Below the pieces are notes generated by a model. It saw nothing but the letters and a program-made list of their open reading frames with translations. It was not told where the DNA came from and searched no databases. 64,000 nt of DNA from Bacteroides mediterraneensis (GTDB lineage Bacteria > Bacteroidota > Bacteroidia > Bacteroidales > Bacteroidaceae), in contig NZ_LT635783.1 of NCBI RefSeq assembly GCF_900128455.1, forward strand, positions 3,400,546 to 3,464,545, written 5' to 3'. The translations under genes and the position numbers were made by a program. This document shows positions 38,539-47,324 of the stretch, in pieces (the first letter of the stretch is position 1; every line of letters starts with the position of its first letter).

Positions 38539-41508
38539 TCAGCGCATTATCGACTGATACATTACCTGTTGCACCCGGGTCCGGATGTTGTATTTCACCA
38601 AGTTATTCGGCCCCAAGGCAGAAGGATACGTCCGGTTGCTCAGGAATACAAATACCAGCTCGTTGTCTGGGTCCACCCACACACAGGTACCGGTATATCC
38701 GGTATGACCAAACACCGAAGCAGGTGCTTCAGGCGTACACGGACTGTTTTCCGGACGTTCCACATCGGGCTTATCGAAGCCCAGTCCCCGGCGGCTGCTG
38801 CGCGACTTCAAGGTAGTAAAGAGTTCGCACGTCGCACGGCTCAGATACCTCCGGTCGCCACAAATACCTTTGTCTAGCCACATCTGTGCAATCCGGGCCA
38901 CATCGTGGGCCGTAGAAAACAGACCAGCATTTCCCGAAACGCCTCCCATAAAGGCGGCCGCCTCATCCTGCACAAACCCTTGTAAAGGGCCGCCGCGCAA
39001 CAAATCTTTTTCTACAGAAGGCACCAGCTGCTCCTTCTTGAATTTATGCAAAGGCTGGAAAGTCGTATGTCTCAAGCCCATCGGACTGTAAAATACGCTG
39101 TCCAGGTACACATCCATCGGTGTACCTGTTATTTTCTCCACCATCTCCTTCAGGAGCATGAAATTCAGACAACTGTAACGGTATGATTTCCCTTTCAACG
39201 GAGCCTCCACAATCTGCTTCACCACTTCCCGGCAAAATTCCTTGTTCAGGAACAAGCTGTCGGCCACTTGAAGCGGATAATCTGCCGACGGAATACGCGA
39301 CACCCACTCCGGTTTATACCGGAAATCCTCGCACGCATAAACATTCTCCGCCAGTTTCAGGGTATGGTTCTTATCGGGTTTCTTACGGAACAGTTCCCCC
39401 TTGCACGACTTCATGTCGATGGCCTCTTCATAGAAAGGCAGATAAGCCGGAAGCCCTGACTCATGGAAAAGCAAATCCTGAATGGTGAGACGCGACTTGT
39501 CCGTTTTTTTCAATACGGGCAAATAATCCGATACCCGGTCGGTCAGGCCGAATTTACCTTCGTCGTAAAGTTTCATGACTGCCAGCAGCGTAGCCGTCAC
39601 CTTGGTCAGCGAGGCTAAATCGTAGAGACTGTTTTCCTTCACCGGAGTCATTCCCTCATAGGTATAATTTCCAAAACACCTGTTGTACACCGGAAGTCCC
39701 TCCCGCAAAATCATGACATGACAACCCGGATAAGCCCCGAGTCTGATTCCTTCTTCCGCGATACTGTCGATACGGGCCAGTATGGAGGCATCCATCCCCA
39801 CCTCTTCCGGGGCATATTTACGAGGAGCATCCGGATCAACCGTGATTCCGTCGCCCGCCTTGAACAGCCCGGCCAACGGAATGGACAACCGCCCGTCGGC
39901 ATACGCATTGCCTAAAAACAAATCGGCCACCTGACGCTGCACACCGTCCGCGTCTGTATGGGCCAAAATGACGGTGGAAGAATGGCGGACCACTTCCGGA
40001 ATCTTCTCCAGCATCTTCATGTCGCCGAAACAAACCAAAGCCAGCGGTTTGTCTGCCGCCAGATTTTCCAGCAAAGGCGCATAAGGTTCGATTTCCGCAG
40101 TGTGCAAAGCCACCAGCACACGCTGTGCCGGACGCAGACGAGTTCCGATTGCCTCCAGCGAATCTACATTCGCATGCAGCCAGCTGACCGGAAATTCCTC
40201 ACGCAACTGATGATAAAAAGGATATGCCTCCGACAAGGAAGAAGACACACTCAGCAATACCGTCCCCGACACAGACAAATCGAGCGGAAGAAGGCCCAAA
40301 GAGTCCTTCAACACCGTCACTGCCGCCTTTGACAGGTTTTGCTGAAGCGCCAGCGACTCCGGGGTATTGATTTTCGCTTCAAGTCCCTCCACTGGTATCT
40401 CCTGCCAGGAAGAAAGCCCCAAAGCGTACTTGAACATCAGTACCTTCCGGCACTTCCGGTCAATCTCTTCCTCCGACAAACGTCCTTTTTTAATGGCCGT
40501 CATGACCCCGTCAATCTCTTTCTTCAGGTTGCGGGGAGCCAGCAGCACATCGTTGCCGGCAATCAGCGCCTTTGCGCAAACATCTTCATGTCCTGCAATA
40601 CCTTTCATTTCCAAAGCATCCGTCACCACAAGTCCTTGGAAGCGCAACTCGTCTATCAGCGTACGCATAATCACTCCTTGCGAGATGGAAGCCGGCTTGT
40701 CGCCCAAAGTAGGGGCGTGCAAATGGCCTACCATCACACCACCCACACCGGCTTCAATGGCCTTCTTGAAAGGATACAATTCCACGCTGTCCAAACGCAA
40801 ACGGTCAAAATTCAGCTCCGGAAGTGCCTTATGAGAATCGATTTCCGTATCGCCATGTCCCGGGAAATGCTTGCACACCGCCAGCACTCCCCCAGCCTCC
40901 AGTCCGGTGGCATAAGCCACCACCTTGTCGGCCACCCGTTTCGCCTCACTGCCGAACGAACGGAAATTAATTACCGGATTATTGGGATTGTTGTCCACAT
41001 CTGCCACGGGAGCAAAGTTCACCTGCACTCCTATCAAGCGGCACTGACGAGCCACCTCCTTTCCATAGGCATAAATCAGTGAATCATTCTGCACACAACC
41101 CAATACCCGGTTGTAAGGAAACGAGGGCGTATTTTTCAAGCGCATACCCAGTCCCCATTCCCCGTCGAAGGTAATCATCAACGGCACCGAGGCACACGAC
41201 TGGGCAAAATTGGTCAGCTGCACCTGCTTGCCGGCTTCTCCACCGGTAAACAACAGGCCTCCGATGGCATAGTCTTCCACGGCCTTGCGCAACACATTCT
41301 TAGTATACTGGTTCGTCACCGGTTGGAGCGTATAGATAAACAATTGGCCCACCTTCTGCTTCAAGGTCATACGCCCCATTTGCTCGTCCACCCATTTCCG
41401 GCAGGCTCCCGTGTCTTGCATCTGTTTTAAAAGAGCAGGCTCCTGTGCCCAAATGCCGTTCACCACCAGGCAGCACAGCACCCAGCTCCACCAATTTCTT
41501 TTTATCAT
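38539..41508 (-). CDS. GH3 beta-N-acetylhexosaminidase fused to class C beta-lactamase-like serine hydrolase
   Basis: The 989-residue secreted protein (signal to GIWAQ) joins two enzymes. Residues 35-380 are a NagZ-like GH3 domain with KHFPGHGDTEIDSHKALPEL (the mobile His/Asp loop typical of NagZ) and VVTDALEMKGI (nucleophile Asp). After a GH3 C-terminal-like linker, residues 580-980 are a penicillin-binding/beta-lactamase fold with SLTK (catalytic Ser and Lys) and HTG. The usual YxN third residue is Cys here (YSC). It probably trims peptidoglycan fragments in the periplasm. It is the last gene of an operon with the two nucleotidase-type proteins, 13 bases away. Confidence 0.87.
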   Translation of the reverse strand: MIKRNWWSWVLCCLVVNGIWAQEPALLKQMQDTGACRKWVDEQMGRMTLKQKVGQLFIYTLQPVTNQYTKNVLRKAVEDYAIGGLLFTGGEAGKQVQLTNFAQSCASVPLMITFDGEWGLGMRLKNTPSFPYNRVLGCVQNDSLIYAYGKEVARQCRLIGVQVNFAPVADVDNNPNNPVINFRSFGSEAKRVADKVVAYATGLEAGGVLAVCKHFPGHGDTEIDSHKALPELNFDRLRLDSVELYPFKKAIEAGVGGVMVGHLHAPTLGDKPASISQGVIMRTLIDELRFQGLVVTDALEMKGIAGHEDVCAKALIAGNDVLLAPRNLKKEIDGVMTAIKKGRLSEEEIDRKCRKVLMFKYALGLSSWQEIPVEGLEAKINTPESLALQQNLSKAAVTVLKDSLGLLPLDLSVSGTVLLSVSSSLSEAYPFYHQLREEFPVSWLHANVDSLEAIGTRLRPAQRVLVALHTAEIEPYAPLLENLAADKPLALVCFGDMKMLEKIPEVVRHSSTVILAHTDADGVQRQVADLFLGNAYADGRLSIPLAGLFKAGDGITVDPDAPRKYAPEEVGMDASILARIDSIAEEGIRLGAYPGCHVMILREGLPVYNRCFGNYTYEGMTPVKENSLYDLASLTKVTATLLAVMKLYDEGKFGLTDRVSDYLPVLKKTDKSRLTIQDLLFHESGLPAYLPFYEEAIDMKSCKGELFRKKPDKNHTLKLAENVYACEDFRYKPEWVSRIPSADYPLQVADSLFLNKEFCREVVKQIVEAPLKGKSYRYSCLNFMLLKEMVEKITGTPMDVYLDSVFYSPMGLRHTTFQPLHKFKKEQLVPSVEKDLLRGGPLQGFVQDEAAAFMGGVSGNAGLFSTAHDVARIAQMWLDKGICGDRRYLSRATCELFTTLKSRSSRRGLGFDKPDVERPENSPCTPEAPASVFGHTGYTGTCVWVDPDNELVFVFLSNRTYPSALGPNNLVKYNIRTRVQQVMYQSIMR

Positions 41509-41521
41509 TCTAGCTTTTGTT

Positions 41522-42364
41522 TTAATTTTTCTGCATCTTGACCTTCATCTTTCCGACAAAGGCAGCACTTTTCCCCATCTGCTGCAAAGGAACTTCCACT
41601 CCATCCAGATTCTTATAAAATTCCGGACCTTCAAAGAAGGAATGCGAATGTCCTCCCAGCACGATATCAATATGACGGGTATTTTCAATGAGTTCCACAT
41701 CCGAGTAAGGTTCCCCTTTCCAACCCAGATGCGACAGGCAAATCACTAAATCACAATGTTCCTGATTCTTCAACAAATCGGCTACACGCTGCCCTTCCGA
41801 CACAGGGTCTTCAAACTTCACATTGCCATAATTGGCATGTGCCACCAGTCCGTCGAGTTCCGGACTCAACCCGAACACCCCGATGCGGATACCTTCCCGT
41901 TCCAGAATGGTGTATTCTTTCACCAAGCCTTCCAACACCGTCCCAGTCACGTCATAATTGGCGCACACGATGGGGAACTGTGCCATCTTGAACAGACGGG
42001 CCATGTTATCCAGTCCGAAATCAAACTCATGGTTTCCGATGGTACCGGCATCGTAGCCCATCTCGTTCATCATCTTGATTTCCACTTCTCCTTTAAACAG
42101 ATTGTAATACGGACTGCCCTGAGAAAAATCTCCCGAATCAAACAGTAACATGTCCTTGTGCTCCCGACGCTGCTCCTTGACAAAGGTGGCCCGACGCAGC
42201 ATACCGGCTTTTCCCGCCAATAACGAATCGGGGAAATAAGAGGCGTATGGTTCTATACGACTGTGCATGTCGTTTGTGTGGAATATATACAATTCTTTTA
42301 CCGACTGAGCTGCCAACACACCTGCCAACAGGCACATCAGCCACAAACAATATATCTTTTTCAT
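41522..42364 (-). CDS. Secreted metallophosphatase, 5'-nucleotidase N-terminal domain only
   Basis: After a signal peptide (MKKIYCLWLMCLLAGVLAAQS) the protein has the calcineurin-like di-metal motifs FHTNDMHSR, LLFDSGDFSQGSPY, TIGNHEFDFG and VLGGHSHSF. These are the N-terminal half of a UshA-type 5'-nucleotidase, which removes phosphate from nucleotides in the periplasm. The C-terminal substrate-binding domain is absent and is encoded by the gene just upstream. Confidence 0.9.
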   Translation of the reverse strand: MKKIYCLWLMCLLAGVLAAQSVKELYIFHTNDMHSRIEPYASYFPDSLLAGKAGMLRRATFVKEQRREHKDMLLFDSGDFSQGSPYYNLFKGEVEIKMMNEMGYDAGTIGNHEFDFGLDNMARLFKMAQFPIVCANYDVTGTVLEGLVKEYTILEREGIRIGVFGLSPELDGLVAHANYGNVKFEDPVSEGQRVADLLKNQEHCDLVICLSHLGWKGEPYSDVELIENTRHIDIVLGGHSHSFFEGPEFYKNLDGVEVPLQQMGKSAAFVGKMKVKMQKN

Positions 42365-42381
42365 ATCTTTCGTTTTCTAGT

Positions 42382-43149
42382 TCAATTGGACGCACTCACT
42401 TTTATTCTCCCTTCTACCTGTGCAGAGACAAACTGTCCTTTCTGCTCGCACTGTTTTACCGCATCGAGCAACAATCCCCGCAGCAACGCATCTTTCGGGA
42501 ATGTCTTCGACTGCGCTTTCCGGAAAGCCATCATCCGGTCATTGCCTTCGGCCAGATAATCGATGGTAGCTACCGTGTAGACTTTCTTTTCCTCTACCGG
42601 ACGCCCATTGACTTTTGCATCCTGCAGATTTCCCTCTTCATCAATCTGCAAGGCAGCCCCACTAAGCCCCTCACCGTGCACGGAAGCAATCTCCGCAAAA
42701 AGTTCCTTCAAAGTAGCACCGTCCATCGTCAATACGCACAAGGCATTCTCGAAAGGTGCAATCTCATAAATGGTACCATAGGTAATCTCCCCTTCCGGCA
42801 TCGCATTCCGGATTCCTCCCATATTCATCACAGCCACATCAGCCGGCCTGCCAATGGCCCGCACGGCCGACTGACGAAGCACATCCGCAATCCAGTTTGA
42901 CAAGGGTGACTCCGGACGATAGGCACTCAAGGCCTTTGCCGAATGACCGATAACCGGCTTCATGATACTGTCTACTTTCTGCTGATAAGGCTTCAATATA
43001 TTTAATGCTTCAGGGTCGGTATTCCGGTCATATTTATCAGTTATGGCAATCCGTCCACCTTCAACACCCGCCAGCGAATAGCCTGAGCTACACCCGGCCA
43101 ACAACCATCCGGCAAGAAAACCGACGGCCATACCTTTCACAAGTTTCAT
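42382..43149 (-). CDS. Lipoprotein with 5'-nucleotidase C-terminal domain only
   Basis: The start at 43149 (MKLVKGMAVGFLAGWLLAGC) gives a lipoprotein signal with LLAGC; ATG at 43164 or 43155 is also possible. The rest is the 5_nucleotid_C domain: SPLSNWIADVLRQSA, VAVMNMGGIRNAMPEGEITYG, IAPFENALCVLTMDG and YLAEGNDRM, which binds the nucleoside base. The catalytic metal domain lies in the next gene, so the two proteins may form one enzyme from two chains. The order is swapped relative to the fused enzyme, which speaks against a simple frameshift split. Confidence 0.88.
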   Translation of the reverse strand: MKLVKGMAVGFLAGWLLAGCSSGYSLAGVEGGRIAITDKYDRNTDPEALNILKPYQQKVDSIMKPVIGHSAKALSAYRPESPLSNWIADVLRQSAVRAIGRPADVAVMNMGGIRNAMPEGEITYGTIYEIAPFENALCVLTMDGATLKELFAEIASVHGEGLSGAALQIDEEGNLQDAKVNGRPVEEKKVYTVATIDYLAEGNDRMMAFRKAQSKTFPKDALLRGLLLDAVKQCEQKGQFVSAQVEGRIKVSASN

Positions 43150-43186
43150 CTCCATACAATTCATAAAAATAAAATTTATTTGAAGT

Positions 43187-43217
43187 CAAAAGTAACTAAA
43201 AAAGAAACACAGACAAA
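43187..43217 (-). promoter_or_regulatory. Promoter of the nucleotidase/GH3 operon
   Basis: On the minus strand TTTG (43214-43217), a 19-base spacer and TACTTTTG (43187-43194) match the Bacteroidota promoter, 37 bases before the start codon. Confidence 0.75.
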
Positions 43218-43264
43218 AGCTATCTGAAAGCGTTCTCATTTTTTAATAAAATACCCGGGAAACA

Positions 43265-43296
43265 TTTGGCAACATCATGAAAAAACGCTATCTTTG
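43265..43296 (+). promoter_or_regulatory. Promoter of rplS
   Basis: TTTG (43265-43268), a 20-base spacer and TATCTTTG (43289-43296) form a near-perfect promoter. It leaves a leader of about 80 bases before the rplS start. Confidence 0.75.
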
Positions 43297-43381
43297 CCCC
43301 GCTTTCGCGCAATCGCTGTCAAAGAAGAGTTACTTGATATGTTGCGTTGTAACGATCAAACAATTTAATTTATTACAAAAC

Positions 43382-43735
43382 ATGGATTTAATTAAAATTG
43401 CAGAAGAAGCATTTGCTACTGGCAAACAGCATCCTTCATTCAAAGCTGGTGATACTATCACAGTAGCATACCGTATCGTTGAAGGTAGCAAGGAACGTGT
43501 ACAGTTGTATCGCGGTGTTGTTATCAAAATTTCAGGTCACGGTGAAAAGAAACGTTTCACTGTCCGTAAAATGTCAGGTACAGTGGGTGTTGAACGTATC
43601 TTCCCATTGGAATCTCCGGCTATTGACAGCATCACTGTCAACAAAGTGGGTAAAGTTCGTCGCGCTAAATTGTACTACTTGCGTGCACTTACTGGTAAGA
43701 AAGCCAGAATTCAGGAAAAACGTGCCAACGCGTAA
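43382..43735 (+). CDS. rplS: 50S ribosomal protein L19
   Basis: The start at 43382 ([15 protein letters not shown]) gives the normal 117-residue protein; the longer open frame from 43277 runs through the promoter and leader. Family motifs are [47 protein letters not shown] and [19 protein letters not shown]19 sits at the subunit interface. It is alone in its transcript, unlike the rimM-trmD-rplS order of many bacteria. Confidence 0.97.
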   Translation: MDLIKIAEEAFATGKQHPSFKAGDTITVAYRIVEGSKERVQLYRGVVIKISGHGEKKRFTVRKMSGTVGVERIFPLESPAIDSITVNKVGKVRRAKLYYLRALTGKKARIQEKRANA

Positions 43736-43765
43736 TCCAAGTCTATCCCTGAAAAAAGACAAAAT

Positions 43766-43800
43766 AAAAGAGCGTATCGGTTATCCCGATACGCTCTTTT
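43766..43800. terminator. Bidirectional terminator between rplS and the sigma factor gene
   Basis: A perfect 15-base stem (43766-43780 with 43786-43800) has A-rich and T-rich flanks on both sides, so it can serve rplS (+) and the sigma gene (-). Confidence 0.9.
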
Positions 43801-43803
43801 ATT

Positions 43804-44295
43804 TTATGACTCATCCAGCATCTCCTTCAACTTCTTCTTTCCATAAAAGATTCGGCTCTTCACCAACCCTATCGGAATACCGGTATGCTTGGCAATCTCC
43901 AGATACTTGAATCCCTTCAACCGCATCGAAACAACTATCCGCAGATTCGCCGGCAGCTCATCAATCACCTGACATACCTCCTTAAAGCTATATTCATCAT
44001 CTGCAAACTCCATAGCCCGGACCATTTCTTCATTCACACTGCCATCGGACAAGCTCAGAAACAGGCTATATTTCTTCGACTTGCAGATATTGATGAAAAT
44101 ATTGTGCATAATAGTATATAACCAACCCTTAAAATTGACATTTTCATTATACCTCTCTCTATTCTCCAATGCTTTCAATAAGGTTTCCTGAATCAAATCT
44201 TCAGCATCCTCCCTTTGGGAAAACAACAAATACGCATAACTGCGGAGTTTTCCCTGCAAGGCTATCAGCTCCTCCTCAAAATCAAAACGTTCCAT
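43804..44295 (-). CDS. ECF-type RNA polymerase sigma-70 factor
   Basis: The 163-residue protein has sigma region 2 (YAYLLFSQREDAEDLIQETL, then FKGWLYTIMHNIFINICK) and region 4 (DELPANLRIVVSMRLKGFKY with the HTH GIPIGLVKSRIFYGKKKL). No FecR-type anti-sigma gene is next to it. The upstream neighbour, 82 bases away on the same strand, is a ferritin-like protein; the two may be co-transcribed. The regulon cannot be read from here. Confidence 0.93.
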   Translation of the reverse strand: MERFDFEEELIALQGKLRSYAYLLFSQREDAEDLIQETLLKALENRERYNENVNFKGWLYTIMHNIFINICKSKKYSLFLSLSDGSVNEEMVRAMEFADDEYSFKEVCQVIDELPANLRIVVSMRLKGFKYLEIAKHTGIPIGLVKSRIFYGKKKLKEMLDES

Positions 44296-44377
44296 ATCTG
44301 ATCAAGACCTACTCTCCTATATAATATATGTATCATCCTCTCTTCAAATCTTACTAACTCAATTACGTGCTTCATTC

Positions 44378-44833
44378 TTATTCCAAAGGCAACATCCTCC
44401 TCCACTCTTTCGCAAGTATCCGCAGCAATTCAAAAAAGAAATCACTGACATTCACCTCATCTGCATACAAATCAAAGGCCAGACAGCGCAACGAGGAATC
44501 GTCCACCTCACGAGTCCAACTCAAAAAATCATCTACCTGACGATGGAAATATTGCTCATGAGAAAAGAATGCCTCCAGTGCGGCCATTGGTTCCTGCTTG
44601 TCTTGCGGAGTGAACACTTGCTCTTTCACGGATACCTCAAGCCCTCCAGCGAGCAAATACGCGGTTATCTTGCCAATTCGCGCAGCCTTCTTCTGCACCT
44701 GCATCCCTAACCAAGACGACAACATCGGCATGTTTTGTTCACTAAAATACAATTGAAAAGCCATATAAACCCCAAAGGACCATATTTCATTATTAAGCTG
44801 CTCATTGACAACTTCTTCTATTCTTTTATCCAT
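44378..44833 (-). CDS. Ferritin-like protein with degenerate ferroxidase site
   Basis: The start at 44833 (MDKRIEEVVNEQLNNEIWSFG) gives 151 residues of all-helical sequence that follow the spacing of bacterial ferritin: the first helix NEQLNNEIWSFGVYMAFQLYF and the later FFSHEQYFHRQVDDFLSW. In ferritins the second helix carries EExxH metal ligands; here it reads MQVQKKAARIGKI, with the ligands lost. Residues equivalent to the first Glu (NEIW) and to the Glu of HEQ remain. It may be a structural or regulatory relative of ferritin. The assignment is by pattern only. Confidence 0.6.
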   Translation of the reverse strand: MDKRIEEVVNEQLNNEIWSFGVYMAFQLYFSEQNMPMLSSWLGMQVQKKAARIGKITAYLLAGGLEVSVKEQVFTPQDKQEPMAALEAFFSHEQYFHRQVDDFLSWTREVDDSSLRCLAFDLYADEVNVSDFFFELLRILAKEWRRMLPLE

Positions 44834-45254
44834 AATTTTTCTTTTTGACTTGAATTCACAATTCGATGCGACAAAACCGCATTGCAAAAAGTAGGAAAAT
44901 GACTTTTTATCACATTTACCACGAAAAATCAGACAGAACGTCTATCCGTTTTACCCCAATTCTTGAAATTTCTTTTCAAAACAGAAGGGTTTCACAAGAC
45001 TTCCGACAGCACAAATCCTTTTCCATATACGACAAACCACTTTTTCGTCCTGAAATTTCATAACCGTTCATCGCTCACCACCTATGCCCAAAAGAAAAAA
45101 TGGCACAAATTTTGTTTCAAAGATTTATGACGAGACAAAACAAAAAGAAATAATAGAAGAGAAAAATCTGATTACAGAAGGAATCGCGATCTACAACATG
45201 AAATGTTTTCATATACAATCCAATTGTCAGCTTACTTCCCCCAAAAGCCGTTAT

Positions 45255-45371
45255 TATAATACTGAAGCGTGGGGAACTTTAGCATTACCTGTTCAGAAGT
45301 ATCCCCATACTTGATAACCGAGTAATACATAAAGCCCCACGCCTATTATATAAATACATTTTCGATTCTGA
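45255..45371 (-). ncRNA. Candidate 6S-like structured RNA
   Basis: The minus-strand sequence folds into one long hairpin. Outer stem is 45255-45260 with 45345-45350; a GC stem GCGTGGGG/CCCCACGC is 45267-45274 with 45335-45342; CTTTA/TAAAG is 45277-45281 with 45330-45334; ATTAC/GTAAT is 45284-45288 with 45322-45326. Then comes an open region and an apical stem AAGTAT/ATACTT (45297-45302 with 45307-45312). A bubble between a closing stem and an apical stem is the plan of 6S RNA, and the size suits the short 6S-like RNAs described in Bacteroidota. A -7 promoter lies just upstream. No T run is visible at the 3' end. The same DNA also has a 40-codon open frame (45293-45415), which I judge less likely. 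Confidence 0.5.
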
Positions 45372-45375
45372 ACTG

Positions 45376-45383
45376 CAAATATA
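45376..45383 (-). promoter_or_regulatory. -7 promoter element before the 6S-like RNA
   Basis: TATATTTG on the minus strand matches TAnnTTTG. Transcription would start near 45369-45371, about 20 bases before the first stem. A second such box (TATATTTG) lies at 45503-45510. The region 44834-45254 shows no gene that I can support. Confidence 0.45.
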
Positions 45384-45502
45384 AATAGTCCGTGGAGCGT
45401 CTTTGTATTATCCATTGTTATCGTTACGAAATTGGGGATTTCCTGAACTTGTGGATAATGTCAAAACGCTTCTAATACTTTCTTTTCTCTCTTAGAGTAA
45501 AA

Positions 45503-45510
45503 CAAATATA
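45503..45510 (-). promoter_or_regulatory. Second -7 element upstream of the 6S-like RNA
   Basis: TATATTTG on the minus strand matches TAnnTTTG. It would give a longer transcript starting near 45497 that runs through the 6S-like hairpin. Confidence 0.4.
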
Positions 45511-45595
45511 CAAAATTTTTTAAATCACACAGAGAAACGGCGCTATTATTTTTTAGCTTTCACGCCAGAAAGCCAATTACAGAAACATTTAAAAC

Positions 45596-45627
45596 AAAAA
45601 GAGAGGGTCACTTAATGTGACTCTCTC
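45596..45627 (-). terminator. Terminator after tRNA-Lys
   Basis: GAGAG and GTGAC arms (45601-45611 with 45617-45627, one mismatch) around ATTAA are followed on the minus strand by five T (complement of 45596-45600). Confidence 0.8.
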
Positions 45628-45630
45628 TTC

Positions 45631-45706
45631 TGGTGATCCGCTTGGGGCTCGAACCCAAGACCCCAACATTAAAAGTGTTGTGCTCTACCTGCTGAGCTAG
45701 CGAATC
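45631..45706 (-). tRNA. tRNA-Lys (TTT)
   Basis: On the minus strand the cloverleaf is complete: acceptor GATTCGC with GCGGATC, D arm GCTCAGCAGGTAGAGC, anticodon stem CAACA/TGTTG with loop CTTTTAA (anticodon TTT), T arm CTTGGGTTCGAGCCCCAAG. CCA is encoded (complement of 45631-45633), unlike the tRNA-Met genes in this window. Confidence 0.95.
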
Positions 45707-45836
45707 AATCCTTGTTTGCATCGGTTATTTCCCGATTGCGAGTGCAAAGGTAGAAGTTTTTATCATAACTACCAAATATTGTCCCTATATTTTTTCAATA
45801 TTTTCTCACTCTATCACGCATACAACTGTTTTTCAG

Positions 45837-46436
45837 CTATTTATTATTCTGTTCCTGTTTCAGTGCTTTTTGATAGCAGCAGCGGCACAAAGGTTCATAT
45901 TCCTCTTTTTCCCCCAACAGAACCCTTTTCTCGTTCGAAACGGTACGATGCGACACGTATGCCAGATTTCCACATTTCACACAAATGGCATGTACTTTCG
46001 TAACTTCATCAGCAATGGCGCACAATGCAGGTATCGGTCCAAAGGGAATGCCTTTAAAGTCCATATCCAATCCGGCGATAATCACCCGAATGCCTTGGTT
46101 AGCCAGCTCATTGCACACCTCCGGCAATCCGTCATCAAAAAACTGTGCTTCGTCAATCCCCACCACATCAATCTCCGAAGTAAACAAAAGAATACTTGCA
46201 GAAGTATCAATCGGAGTCGATTTGATACTATTATTGTCATGTGACACCACATCCTCCTCCGAATAACGGGTATCTATGGCCGGCTTGAAGATTTCCACCC
46301 GCTGATGGGCAAAAGTAGCCCGCCGCAAACGCCGAATCAACTCTTCCGTCTTCCCTGAAAACATGGAACCACATATCACTTCTATTCTTCCTCTCCGGCA
46401 AGTTTCTTCCCGGTGGTCTTCTGAAAATACTACCAT
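45837..46436 (-). CDS. tdk: Thymidine kinase
   Basis: Tdk phosphorylates thymidine in the salvage pathway. The type II (TK1-like) motifs are present: [15 protein letters not shown] (P-loop), DEAQFF (catalytic Glu), [13 protein letters not shown] (lasso region), and zinc ligands CVKCG and CRCCY. Its length of 199 is normal. A -7 box (TAATTTTG, 46462-46469, minus) lies 25 bases upstream. Confidence 0.96.
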   Translation of the reverse strand: MVVFSEDHREETCRRGRIEVICGSMFSGKTEELIRRLRRATFAHQRVEIFKPAIDTRYSEEDVVSHDNNSIKSTPIDTSASILLFTSEIDVVGIDEAQFFDDGLPEVCNELANQGIRVIIAGLDMDFKGIPFGPIPALCAIADEVTKVHAICVKCGNLAYVSHRTVSNEKRVLLGEKEEYEPLCRCCYQKALKQEQNNK

Positions 46437-46461
46437 ATAGCTTCATTCTATAAAACAAGTA

Positions 46462-46469
46462 CAAAATTA
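46462..46469 (-). promoter_or_regulatory. -7 promoter element for tdk
   Basis: TAATTTTG on the minus strand matches TAnnTTTG at a suitable distance from the tdk start. No clear -33 element is seen. Confidence 0.45.
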
Positions 46470-46592
46470 CAACGATAGGTTGAAACTGCCGAAAAATCGA
46501 GGTTTTTTTATTAATAGTGTCGAAAAGGACATATAAAGAGAAAACTTCTGTTAAATGTTTGATGAATCGGGCGCGTGAAGACGAAAACTTTT

Positions 46593-46600
46593 TACCTTTG
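46593..46600 (+). promoter_or_regulatory. -7 promoter element for rsmI
   Basis: TACCTTTG matches TAnnTTTG, 25 bases before the start codon. Confidence 0.5.
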
Positions 46601-46625
46601 CTTTATCACATATTAAGAAAAGAAA

Positions 46626-47300
46626 ATGGGTAAACTATATGTTGTACCTACTCCGGTAGGCAATATGGAGGACATGACTTTCCGTGCCATCCGCATCCTG
46701 AAAGAAGCGGATTTGATTCTGGCTGAAGATACACGTACATCGGGTATCCTGCTGAAGCATTATGAAATCAAGAATGCCATGCAGTCTCATCATAAGTTCA
46801 ATGAGCACCAGACTGTGGAAAGCGTGGTCAACCGCATCAAAGGAGGGCAAACTGTAGCCCTGATTTCCGATGCAGGTACTCCGGGCATATCCGACCCCGG
46901 ATTTCTGGTAGTGAGGGAATGCGTAAGAAACGGCATAGAAGTGCAATGTCTCCCTGGAGCCACCGCTTTTGTACCGGCACTGGTTTCTTCCGGTCTGCCG
47001 GACGAACGCTTTTGTTTCGAAGGTTTCCTTCCACAAAAAAAAGGCAGAATGACTCGTCTGAACGGTCTGAAAGAAGAAACACGCACAATGATTTTCTACG
47101 AATCACCCTATCGGCTGGTAAAAACCCTGACGCAATTTGCTGAGATTTTCGGTGCAGACCGTCCGGTATCCGTATGCCGTGAAATCTCCAAAATACATGA
47201 AGAAAGCGTACGGGGCACTTTACAGGAAGTTATTGCCCACTTCACAGAGACTGAACCAAGAGGAGAAATCGTCATCATACTTGGAGGAAAAGAAAACTAA
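46626..47300 (+). CDS. rsmI: 16S rRNA (cytidine-1402-2'-O)-methyltransferase
   Basis: RsmI adds the ribose methyl group at C1402 in the decoding centre. Visible motifs of the tetrapyrrole-methylase-like fold are YVVPTPVGNMEDMTFRAI, LAEDTRTSGILLKHY, ISDAGTPGISDPGF, LPGATAFVPALVSSGLP and FYESPYRL. At 224 residues it lacks the C-terminal domain of about 60 residues present in E. coli RsmI (286), which is usual for Bacteroidales. It is followed 24 bases later by a lipoprotein gene. Confidence 0.93.
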   Translation: MGKLYVVPTPVGNMEDMTFRAIRILKEADLILAEDTRTSGILLKHYEIKNAMQSHHKFNEHQTVESVVNRIKGGQTVALISDAGTPGISDPGFLVVRECVRNGIEVQCLPGATAFVPALVSSGLPDERFCFEGFLPQKKGRMTRLNGLKEETRTMIFYESPYRLVKTLTQFAEIFGADRPVSVCREISKIHEESVRGTLQEVIAHFTETEPRGEIVIILGGKEN

Positions 47301-47324
47301 ATTATAATTCTAAATTAAAAAGTT

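Noticed and set aside
41522-43149. Frameshifted single 5'-nucleotidase gene
   Set aside because: The two domains are in swapped order and each has its own export signal, so they are separate genes.
45084-45314. 76-codon open frame in the gap before tRNA-Lys
   Set aside because: No recognisable pattern, no clear RBS, and it overlaps the strong RNA hairpin at 45255-45350 on the other strand.
45293-45415. 40-codon open frame on the minus strand with a hydrophobic stretch
   Set aside because: It overlaps the 6S-like hairpin and has no Shine-Dalgarno; the RNA structure is the better explanation, though conservation should be checked.
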